NCBI GenBank assembly: GCA_035533335.1
Contig: DATLUC010000137.1
Span: forward strand, 37,273-101,272
Direction: 5' to 3'
DNA length: 64,000 bases
Source of the DNA: DATKSS01 sp035533335
Lineage (GTDB): Bacteria; Chloroflexota; Dormibacteria; Dormibacterales; Dormibacteraceae
Part shown: in pieces, positions 57,614 to 64,000 of the stretch
Layout: every line of letters starts with the position of its first letter
Position numbering within the stretch: position 1 is the stretch's first letter
Notes under the pieces: generated by a model
The model's database searches: none
The model's input: only the letters and a program-made list of their open reading frames with translations
Told to the model about the DNA's origin: nothing
Position numbers and translations under genes: made by a program

Positions 57614-58948
57614 GTGGGATACCGGCACCGCCTGACGGCGATGGAGGCTTCGTTCCTGGCCCTCGAGCGGCCGGGTCTGCCGATGCACGTCGCCGGGGTG
57701 GTCGTGATCGAAGGCAAAGAGGCGATCACGCTGCCCGAGCTGCGTCATCTGGTCGCCACGAGGCTGCGCCGCCTGCCGAAGTTCCGCGAGGTCGCGAGGT
57801 TCAGCCGGCTTGACGCGACCCGAGCGTCATGGACCCCGGTCGAGCGGATCGACCTCGATGCGCACCTCTTCCATCACACGCTTCCCGCGCCCGGCCGGCG
57901 CGCGCAGCTGAACGAGTTGTGTGGCCGAATCCATGAGAGGCTCCTGCTTCGCGACCGGCCTCTGTGGGAGATGCACCTGGTCGACGGCCTCGAAGGTGGG
58001 GGCCAGGCGGTGGTGATCAAGACGCACCACTCCATCACCGACGGCATCGCCGGGATAGAGGTCGCGAGGGTCCTCTTCGACGGCGTGCCCGGCTTGAAGC
58101 AGACCGCCTGGCTGCCGCCCACGAAGTTTGCCGACGGCGGCGGGGCCCGGCTGCTCAAGGGGTTGCAGAGCTTGATGGGGATTGCCTTCACCGCCGCAGG
58201 CGGTCCCATCGCTCTTCAGGGCCCGTTCAACGGCCGCGTCGGGTCGAACCGCGCATTTGCGACCGCGATGATCCCGATGGAGGCCATCCGCCGGGCCAAG
58301 AGACGTTACGGAGGGAGCGTGGACGACGTCGTGCTCGCGTCGGTCGCCGCGGGCCTGCACAGCTACCTCGACGCGGTCGGCTACCCGGACATCCCGGCGG
58401 CGCTGCGCGCGATGGTGCCGGTTTCAACAGGGCCCACCGCCGCTTCGGCCCTCGGCAATCACGTCACGACCGTGTTCGTCGACCTGCCGCTCGCCGCCAT
58501 GGAGCTGCCCGAGCTCGTCCGAATCATCGCAACCGAGAAGCTCCAGCGAAGAGGCGCGCACGAGGCGGCGGGGATGGCACTGTTGATCGAGGCTGCCGGC
58601 TGGCTGCCGAACCCGCTCCACGAGACCGTCGTCCGCGTGGTCGCCGCCATGCCGTACGCGAACCTCGTGCTTTCCGACGTGCCCGGCCCGGATGAAACGA
58701 TGTACCTGCTCGGAAACAGGATCACTGCCTGCTACCCGATGATCCCATTGTCACCCGGCATCGGACTTTCGATCGCGACCGTGAGCATGGGCGGGGTGAT
58801 GAGTGTCGGCATCGTGGCCGACCCCGGCCTCGTTCCCGACGTCTCGCGCCTTGCCCGGGCGATTGAGCACGTGATCCCAGACCACGTGCGGGCGATTCGT
58901 CCGCGCCGACCCGCCCCCGTCAAACCGCACGTCAGGCGTGCTGCTTAG
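57614..58948 (+). CDS. Wax ester synthase / diacylglycerol acyltransferase (WS/DGAT) 3
   Basis: 444-residue WS/DGAT with the canonical start (LTAMEASFLALERPGLPMHV), catalytic IKTHHSITDGIAGIEVARVL (HHxxxDG, near residue 137), RRYGGSVDDVVLASVAAGLH and NLVLSDVPGPDETMYLLGNR. The start is GTG 57614; an ATG at 57641 is possible. It is followed 10 bp later by the baeRF gene in the same operon. Confidence 0.92.
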   Translation: MGYRHRLTAMEASFLALERPGLPMHVAGVVVIEGKEAITLPELRHLVATRLRRLPKFREVARFSRLDATRASWTPVERIDLDAHLFHHTLPAPGRRAQLNELCGRIHERLLLRDRPLWEMHLVDGLEGGGQAVVIKTHHSITDGIAGIEVARVLFDGVPGLKQTAWLPPTKFADGGGARLLKGLQSLMGIAFTAAGGPIALQGPFNGRVGSNRAFATAMIPMEAIRRAKRRYGGSVDDVVLASVAAGLHSYLDAVGYPDIPAALRAMVPVSTGPTAASALGNHVTTVFVDLPLAAMELPELVRIIATEKLQRRGAHEAAGMALLIEAAGWLPNPLHETVVRVVAAMPYANLVLSDVPGPDETMYLLGNRITACYPMIPLSPGIGLSIATVSMGGVMSVGIVADPGLVPDVSRLARAIEHVIPDHVRAIRPRRPAPVKPHVRRAA

Positions 58949-58958
58949 AGGTGTAGGA

Positions 58959-59735
58959 ATGAACGCATACAGCCCGCTCCTGTCTCTTTTCGCCCTCGCC
59001 CCGAACCTGCGCCGCGCCACCGACGAGACGCTAAGCCTCTTCATCCTTGCGCGCTCTGAAGGTTACGACTCGCATCATTACGACATCGAGCTCCGGCAGC
59101 TCGTGAAGCGGTACCAGGGCCGGCTGAGCGAGAAGGAGCGCAAGGTCATGGACCGGGAGCTCCCGCGGCTGCGCGCGCGCCTCGAGGTAATGAGGCCGGC
59201 CGCATGTCCCGCTCTCGCCGGCTTTGCAGACGAGGCCGCCGGGATCCTTGACCTCATCCCGCTGCGCGCCGTCACGGAAGCCCGGCTCGAGGTCGGGGAG
59301 CCACTGCTCGCGCCCATCCTGCGCCAGCTCGAGGAGTTTCCACCGGCGCTGGTGGCGGTGGTCGACAAGGAGCAGGGCCGGATCTTTGCCGCCATCCTCG
59401 GTGACGTGTGGCCGCTGGAGCACCTCGTCGGGGACGAAGTAAACCATTCCCGAAGCGGCGGAACGTCCGCGGCGAGCAACCAGCGCAAGGCGGACAACCG
59501 GACGCGGGCCAACCTGGAGCATGTCGTCACGACCGTGGAGCATGAGATGGCCACCGGCGCTTACAGCGGCCTTTACGTCGCCGGGACCACCGAGGCTCGC
59601 GCCTGGTTCGAAAAGCTGCTGTCGGCAACGCTGAAGTCAAAGATCGTGGGCCGCCTGCCCGCCCTGCTCGACTCGCCGACCTTGCAGCACGAGCTGCGCC
59701 ACAAGCTGATCGCGGCAAGCCCCGTTAAGGCGTGA
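58959..59735 (+). CDS. baeRF-family protein (eRF1/Vms1-like, Rv2629-like)
   Basis: 258-residue member of the bacterial archaeo-eukaryotic release-factor-like families. ALVAVVDKEQGRIFAAILGD is the first strand-helix pair, VNHSRSGGTSAASNQRKADN the glycine-rich loop with a conserved Gln where Vms1/eRF1 relatives place the catalytic loop, and YSGLYVAGTTEARAWFEKLL the third element. Such proteins may act on stalled ribosomes or peptidyl-tRNA. M. tuberculosis Rv2629 is a DosR-induced relative. The ATG 58959 follows the WS/DGAT 3 stop by 10 bp. Confidence 0.78.
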   Translation: MNAYSPLLSLFALAPNLRRATDETLSLFILARSEGYDSHHYDIELRQLVKRYQGRLSEKERKVMDRELPRLRARLEVMRPAACPALAGFADEAAGILDLIPLRAVTEARLEVGEPLLAPILRQLEEFPPALVAVVDKEQGRIFAAILGDVWPLEHLVGDEVNHSRSGGTSAASNQRKADNRTRANLEHVVTTVEHEMATGAYSGLYVAGTTEARAWFEKLLSATLKSKIVGRLPALLDSPTLQHELRHKLIAASPVKA

Positions 59736-60654
59736 AACTCTTCGCCAGGAAGTCGAGGACCGTCCGCTCGTAGAGCGCGTTGTCCGTGTAATAGGCCTGC
59801 ACGTGTCCCGCGCCAGGAACCTCGAGCAGTTGCTTGGGACCTGCGGCGGCCTTGTAGAGGGCCAGCCCTTCCGCCGGCGGGACGATCGTGTCGGCCGTGC
59901 CGACGATCGCCAGCAGCGGCTTATGGAGCCGAGCCGCCATCGCGACCGGCTGCACGTTCCACAGCGACGTGCCGATGTCCATCTGGGCGAACGCGACGAG
60001 GGCGGCTGTCCAGGGAGCATCCGGAACATGGGTCACCTCGCTGAACCGAGCCATGAACACGTCACCCGCAGAGCTGAAGCCGCTGTCCTCCACTACCGCC
60101 GTGACCAAAGGGTTTACCGCCGCCTCTTCGACCGATACCGCCGCGCCCAACGAGTAGCCGATGAGCGCGATGGGACCTGGACTGAGCGAGCGAGCCTCGA
60201 CCACCGCCGCGTTGACGTCCGCCGGCTCGCGGTAGCCCATCGTGCTCCCGCCGCCGTCTGACTGGCCGTGCCCGCGCAGGTCGAAGACGAGCAGGTTGTA
60301 CCCCGCCTGGTGCAGGTAGCCGGCCTTGTCGAAGCCTTCGCTCCGGTTGTTGGACAGGCCGTGGACCATGACCACCGTCTGGTCTCGAGTGCCCGGTATC
60401 CACCACCCGCGGAGGGTGAGACCGTCCGAAGTCTTGAAGCTCACGTCGGTGTAGCTCATGCCCCGAGCGGCCGGGGTTGGGCCGAGGGCGCGTCGCAGCG
60501 GATGCAGGGTCGTGCGTTCGGCGATGAAGCTGGCAGCCAGCCAGACCACCAGGAGGACGGCGAGCGCGCGCAGAGCGAAGCGAATTGAGAGGCGGGGGAG
60601 ACGCTGGAGCCGCGCGCGGGCGGCCGGCAGAGCTTGGGTGGCGATTGGAGGCAT
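59725..60654 (-). CDS. Alpha/beta hydrolase with N-terminal membrane anchor
   Basis: 309 residues. A membrane helix at about 26-45 (ALRALAVLLVVWLAASFIAE) precedes the hydrolase domain. VVMVHGLSNNRSEGFDKAGY is the oxyanion loop, LRGHGQSDG the typical turn, IALIGYSLGAAVSVEEA the GxSxG elbow, VGTADTIVPPAEG the Asp, and VPGAGHVQAYYT the His. All triad residues are present. It is probably an esterase facing the outside. Its 3' end overlaps the baeRF gene by 11 bp, convergent. Confidence 0.9.
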   Translation of the reverse strand: MPPIATQALPAARARLQRLPRLSIRFALRALAVLLVVWLAASFIAERTTLHPLRRALGPTPAARGMSYTDVSFKTSDGLTLRGWWIPGTRDQTVVMVHGLSNNRSEGFDKAGYLHQAGYNLLVFDLRGHGQSDGGGSTMGYREPADVNAAVVEARSLSPGPIALIGYSLGAAVSVEEAAVNPLVTAVVEDSGFSSAGDVFMARFSEVTHVPDAPWTAALVAFAQMDIGTSLWNVQPVAMAARLHKPLLAIVGTADTIVPPAEGLALYKAAAGPKQLLEVPGAGHVQAYYTDNALYERTVLDFLAKSFTP

Positions 60655-60759
60655 GTTACCAGCACCTTTCGAGCCAGCTTGGCGCGCGGGACGAACGTCC
60701 CGAAAGGGGTGCGGCTGACGACCCTGTGACGGTGCCGCGCGGTGTTGAAGGCTTGGCGC

Positions 60760-61398
60760 ATGAGAGTGGCGGCGCTCGTGGCGCTAACCGTCCTGCTCGT
60801 GGCCTGCGGCTCGCTGCCGCCTGGGGGCAACCCGGCTTCGTCGCTCAACCCCAGCGCCTCTGCTTCCGCCGAAGCCACGCCCACCCCGACACCTCAAGCT
60901 TCTCCATCCCCATCTCCGTCTCCTACGCCGTCGCCTTCGACTCTGCCGACACCTTCACCCAGCCCCTTGGTTTCGCCGAGTCCAATCGCCTGCGCGCCTG
61001 TGCAGGGCGGGACCTCGGCCAGGGCGACCATCACCGACGTCCGGGTCGGCTCCCACCCTGGCTACGACCGTCTCGTGGTCGAGTTCAGCGGGGGGATGCC
61101 CGAGTACAAGCTGGTGGCACAGGATCCGTCGACGTTCGTCGGTCCTTTCAGCGGGCTTCCGATCAGCGTCGCCGGCAGCGCGGGGATGCATCTGTACCTG
61201 TACCACCAGGACATCCCGCCGTTCTATCAGCACGGGACCAACTTGAAACCTGGGTATAGCGTGCTGAAGCAGGTCGTCGTGATGGCCGACTTCGAAGGCC
61301 AGGCCGACATTGCGATCGGCCTCGGACGGGTCGCGTGTCCGGCGGTCTCGACGCTGAGCAGCCCGTCCCGCCTGGTCATCGACTTCCCCACGCAGTAG
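60760..61398 (+). CDS. Lipoprotein with AMIN-like domain
   Basis: 212 residues. The signal peptide MRVAALVALTVLLVACG ends in lipobox LVAC. A 60-residue linker of PTPTP/SPSPSP repeats follows, then an AMIN-like domain from ITDVRVGSHPGYDRLVVEFS to SPSRLVIDFPTQ, a fold common in actinobacterial surface lipoproteins and related to cell-wall-binding AMIN domains. ATG 60760 is used because it starts the signal peptide; TTG 60742 is in frame. Function unknown. Confidence 0.85.
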   Translation: MRVAALVALTVLLVACGSLPPGGNPASSLNPSASASAEATPTPTPQASPSPSPSPTPSPSTLPTPSPSPLVSPSPIACAPVQGGTSARATITDVRVGSHPGYDRLVVEFSGGMPEYKLVAQDPSTFVGPFSGLPISVAGSAGMHLYLYHQDIPPFYQHGTNLKPGYSVLKQVVVMADFEGQADIAIGLGRVACPAVSTLSSPSRLVIDFPTQ

Positions 61399-61565
61399 GT
61401 GCGCTACGACGCGATCGGCCCTCTCCTTGCCACCGGCGACCCGGCGTTGGCCTGGGCTGTCGGGCACGATCTCTTCGACGAGCCGCTTGAGCTTCATCCG
61501 GCGTGTAACGCTCGGCCTGGATCCCCAACGTCGCTCACGCCGCGGGCCGCGCTAGCCTACATGCG

Positions 61566-63338
61566 GTGGGATTCACGACGCGCCCGGAGCTGAAAGGAAC
61601 GTTCGGGATGACGAGCTCCACGCACTGGCTGGCCACCCAGTGCGGCATGTCGGTGCTCGAGCGCGGCGGCAATGCGTTCGACGCGGCTGTGGCCGCGGGC
61701 TTCGTCCTCCAGGTCGTCGAGCCTCATCTGAACGGGCTGGGCGGCGATCTGCCCATCGTGCTGTGGGACGTCGGGCGCGGCAAGACCGAGGTGATCTGCG
61801 GCCAGGGCCCTGCGCCGTCCGGGGCCTCGATCGAGCGGATCCAGGCGATGGGCCTTGCCGACATCCCGGGAACCGGGCTCGTGGCCGCCTGCGTGCCAGG
61901 CGCCTTCGCGGGCTGGATGACTCTGCTTCGGGACCACGGGACATGGCGTGTCGCCGACGTCCTCGAGTACGCGATCGGGTACGCGGACGGCGGCTACCCG
62001 CTGGTGCCTCGAGTCTCGGAGACGATCGCGATGGTCGAATCACTTTTTCGCGATCACTGGCCGTCCTCCGCCTCCATCTACCTTATTAATGGCGTCCCGG
62101 CGCCGTGGTCTCGCTTCCGCAACCCTGACCTCGCCGCCACCATGCGCCGGTTGGTCGCCGAGGCGGCGGGCTCGGGGAGCAGTCGTGAGAGGCAGATCGA
62201 AGCCGCGTTGGCCAGCTATTACTCGGGCTTCGTCGCCGAGGCGATCGACCGGCACTGCCGCGCCGAGTTCATGGACAGCTCGGGGGAGCGACACCACGGC
62301 CTGCTGGCCGGAGGCGACCTGGCAAGGTTCGCAGCCTCTCACGAAGAGCCCGTGACGGCTGATTTCCAGGGCTGGACGGTTGCCAAGTGCGGTCCGTGGA
62401 GCCAGGGGCCCGTCTTCCTCCAGCAATTGCGTCTGCTCGAAGGCCTCGATTTGGAAGAGGCAGGATTCCTATCCGCGGACCACGTCCACCTCGTCGTCGA
62501 GTGCGCCAAGCTCGCTTTCGCGGACCGCGAGGCATGGTATGCGGACCCGGCGTTTGCGCCCGTCCCGCTCGACGCCCTCCTCAGCCGGGGCTACGCGGAG
62601 GAGCGCCGCGTCCTGGTCGGACCCACCGCATCGTTCGAGCTCAGGCCGGGCTCGCCGGGCGGCCTCGAGCCCAGGCTGCCCAAGCGCGGCGTCCAGGCGG
62701 TCTCGGACGGGCACTGGACCGGGGCCGGCTCGCAAGCGGTGGGAGAGGTGAGGGGCGACACTGTCCACGTTGCCGTAGCCGATCGCTGGGGGAACCTCGT
62801 CGCCTGCACTCCCAGTGGCGGCTGGCTCCAGAGCTCGCCTGTGATCGCAGGGCTCGGGTTCTGCCTCGGCACCCGGGCGCAGATGTTCAACCTCGATCCC
62901 GAGCATCCCAACCGCGTAGAGGGCGGCAAGAGGCCGCGAACCACCCTCAGTCCCTCGCTGGCACTGCGCGAGGACCAGCCGCGCCTTGCGTTTGGCACTC
63001 CGGGAGGTGACCAGCAGGACCAATGGACGCTCGAGTTCTTTCTCGCGCACGCTGTCTTCGGCCACGAGCTCCAGGCGGCCATCGATTCGCCGACATTTCA
63101 CACGTCCCACTTTCCGAGCTCGTTCGCGCCTCATGACGCCCACCCCGGCAGGCTGCACTTGGAGGCGCTCCCGGATCGATCCGTCGTCGACGAGCTGCGC
63201 CGCCGCGGGCATGAGGTCGAGGAGGCGGACCGCTGGTCGCTGGGGCGCACATGCGCCGTCGGAAAGGACCCCGAGACCGGGATGCTTTCGGCCGCGGCCA
63301 ACCCCCGAGGCGGACAGGGGTACGCGTCCGGCCGCTAG
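61566..63338 (+). CDS. Gamma-glutamyltransferase family protein
   Basis: 590-residue Ntn-hydrolase precursor. The N-terminal half has STHWLATQCGMSVLERGGNA followed by FDAAVAAGFVLQVVEPHLNG and GLGGD, the usual family start. Autoprocessing would occur at Thr in RGDTVHVAVADRWGNLVACT, near residue 398, exposing the nucleophile. RPRTTLSPSLALREDQPRLA and FGTPGGDQQDQW belong to the small subunit. No signal peptide is seen, so it may act in the cytoplasm. Possible roles: glutathione-like peptide hydrolysis, transpeptidation or acylase activity. The start is GTG. Confidence 0.9.
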   Translation: MGFTTRPELKGTFGMTSSTHWLATQCGMSVLERGGNAFDAAVAAGFVLQVVEPHLNGLGGDLPIVLWDVGRGKTEVICGQGPAPSGASIERIQAMGLADIPGTGLVAACVPGAFAGWMTLLRDHGTWRVADVLEYAIGYADGGYPLVPRVSETIAMVESLFRDHWPSSASIYLINGVPAPWSRFRNPDLAATMRRLVAEAAGSGSSRERQIEAALASYYSGFVAEAIDRHCRAEFMDSSGERHHGLLAGGDLARFAASHEEPVTADFQGWTVAKCGPWSQGPVFLQQLRLLEGLDLEEAGFLSADHVHLVVECAKLAFADREAWYADPAFAPVPLDALLSRGYAEERRVLVGPTASFELRPGSPGGLEPRLPKRGVQAVSDGHWTGAGSQAVGEVRGDTVHVAVADRWGNLVACTPSGGWLQSSPVIAGLGFCLGTRAQMFNLDPEHPNRVEGGKRPRTTLSPSLALREDQPRLAFGTPGGDQQDQWTLEFFLAHAVFGHELQAAIDSPTFHTSHFPSSFAPHDAHPGRLHLEALPDRSVVDELRRRGHEVEEADRWSLGRTCAVGKDPETGMLSAAANPRGGQGYASGR

Positions 63339-63351
63339 CCGCCTTGCGCCC

Positions 63352-64000
63352 TCAGGCCTCGAGCGGAAAGAAGCACGCCGCCTGGTGGTCCCCAAGGCTC
63401 ACGGTATCGAGCGGTGGCTCCTCGGCGGCGCACCTAGGCTGGGCCTTGAAGCATCGAGTGCGGAAGCGGCATCCGCTGGGCGGGTTGACCGGGGACGCGA
63501 CGTCGCCCGTGAGCAGGATTCGCTCGCGCCGCTTCTCCAGTCGCGGATCCGGGATCGGTATTGCCGACAGCAGGGACCCCGTGTACGGATGCCGGGGGCT
63601 CCGGTAGAGGTCGCGCGCCGGGGAGACTTCGACCACCTTACCGACGTACATCACCGCGATACGGTCGGATATGTGCTTCACGACCGAGAGGTCGTGTGCG
63701 ATGAAGAGATAGGTGAGGTGGAGCCGGTCCTGGAGCTCTTCGAGCAGGTTGATGATCTGCGCCTGGATGGACACGTCGAGCGCCGAGATAGGCTCGTCAC
63801 ACACGATAAAGGAGGGATCAACCGCGAGCGCGCGGGCGATGCCGATGCGCTGTCGCTGCCCGCCGGAGAACTCGTGGGGATATCGGTCGGCGTAATCCGA
63901 GGAGAGACCTACCAACCCGAGCAGCTCCAGGATCCGTTCTCGCCGCTGCTTTCCTGCCGGTGCGAGGTGATGGATGTCGAGCGCTTCGCCCAGGATGTCC
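63352..64000 (-). CDS. Oligopeptide/dipeptide ABC transporter ATP-binding protein (5' end beyond the window)
   Basis: The C-terminal 215 codons of an OppF/DppF-type ATPase; the Walker A part is cut off by the right edge. Visible are the signature HEFSGGQRQRIGIARALAVD, Walker B SFIVCDEPISALD, H-loop LFIAHDLSVVKHI, and the oligopeptide-transporter C-terminal domain with HPYTGSLLSAIPIPDPRLEK and PSGCRFRTRCFKAQPRC, whose cysteines resemble the iron-sulfur motif of this subfamily. It imports peptides, so it could also serve in uptake of a peptide signal. Confidence 0.92.
   Translation of the reverse strand, partial: DILGEALDIHHLAPAGKQRRERILELLGLVGLSSDYADRYPHEFSGGQRQRIGIARALAVDPSFIVCDEPISALDVSIQAQIINLLEELQDRLHLTYLFIAHDLSVVKHISDRIAVMYVGKVVEVSPARDLYRSPRHPYTGSLLSAIPIPDPRLEKRRERILLTGDVASPVNPPSGCRFRTRCFKAQPRCAAEEPPLDTVSLGDHQAACFFPLEA

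Noticed and set aside
61399..61593. 64-codon frame starting directly after the AMIN-like lipoprotein stop
   Set aside because: No ribosome binding site, no domain, and it runs into the gamma-glutamyltransferase gene. The first 30 residues look faintly like the start of a repeat-type enzyme and could be a gene remnant, but this is too weak to call.

Overview
The window is uniformly GC-rich, densely packed bacterial chromosome, with no rRNA, tRNA, CRISPR array, insertion sequence or phage gene that I can recognise. Several traits suggest a soil-type member of the Terrabacteria, most plausibly Dormibacterota/Chloroflexota or a deep actinobacterial lineage: heme synthesis of the coproporphyrin type (HemQ plus a soluble ferrochelatase), an F420/FMN PPOX protein, many lipoproteins with PSPSPS-type linkers, a CtpE-type P-type ATPase, and three wax-ester synthase/DGAT genes. 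This assignment is inference, because no marker gene is present.

Layout. 0-4.3 kb: flavodoxin and TetR genes, an eIF2B-like protein, a PPOX protein, and a MarR-ABC exporter operon. 4.4-7.1 kb: a ferric-reductase-like membrane flavoprotein, an exported FMN-binding protein and its flavin transferase ApbE. 7.1-11.4 kb: a MacAB-type operon (adaptor, ATPase, permease, DUF5666 lipoprotein) next to three tandem 11-bp repeats. 11.5-20.7 kb: an ACMSD-like amidohydrolase, a polysaccharide deacetylase broken by one extra base in a C8 tract, a DUF998 protein, a patatin, a lipase-like hydrolase, a Y-family polymerase, a proline-racemase-family enzyme, a DksA-like zinc finger, a LURP-one protein and DinB. 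20.7-24.6 kb: an XRE-TPR regulator preceded by a 31-codon exported-peptide gene, then a patatin and an acyltransferase. 24.7-30.5 kb: a compact heme operon (MerR-like, hemC, D, B, Q, E, H). 30.6-59.7 kb: stress and dormancy genes, including PspC, M50-CBS protease, Lon-like protease, Hsp20, PPOX, acyl-CoA synthetase, a VIT-ferritin protein, nitroreductase, FtsH, CBS protein, glutamate dehydrogenase, three WS/DGATs, a P-type ATPase, a universal stress protein and a baeRF protein. 59.7-64 kb: an alpha/beta hydrolase, an AMIN-like lipoprotein, a gamma-glutamyltransferase and an oligopeptide ABC ATPase cut by the right edge.

Two observations stand out. (1) The gene at 22151-22246 encodes a 31-residue peptide with a textbook Sec signal ending in ALA and a seven-residue tail, DYIGPTP. 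It lies 55 bp upstream of an XRE-HTH/TPR receptor-like regulator, has a strong ribosome binding site, and has a perfect 11-bp palindrome over its predicted -35 element. This is the architecture of RRNPP-type peptide quorum sensing, which is known mainly from Bacillota. (2) The 31-59 kb region holds counterparts of many Mycobacterium tuberculosis DosR dormancy-regulon genes (hspX, hrp1, rip3, tgs1, a P-type ATPase, USP, nitroreductase, Rv2629-like baeRF). Several of them carry DosR-box-like palindromes at a nearly constant 35-40 nt from the start codon. Two divergent promoters share the same geometry, each with two boxes 23 bp apart. No DosR/DosS gene lies in the window.

Other points: a glutamate-racemase homologue has both catalytic cysteines replaced by serine, and there are several overlapping-gene operons whose starts are fixed by ribosome binding sites.
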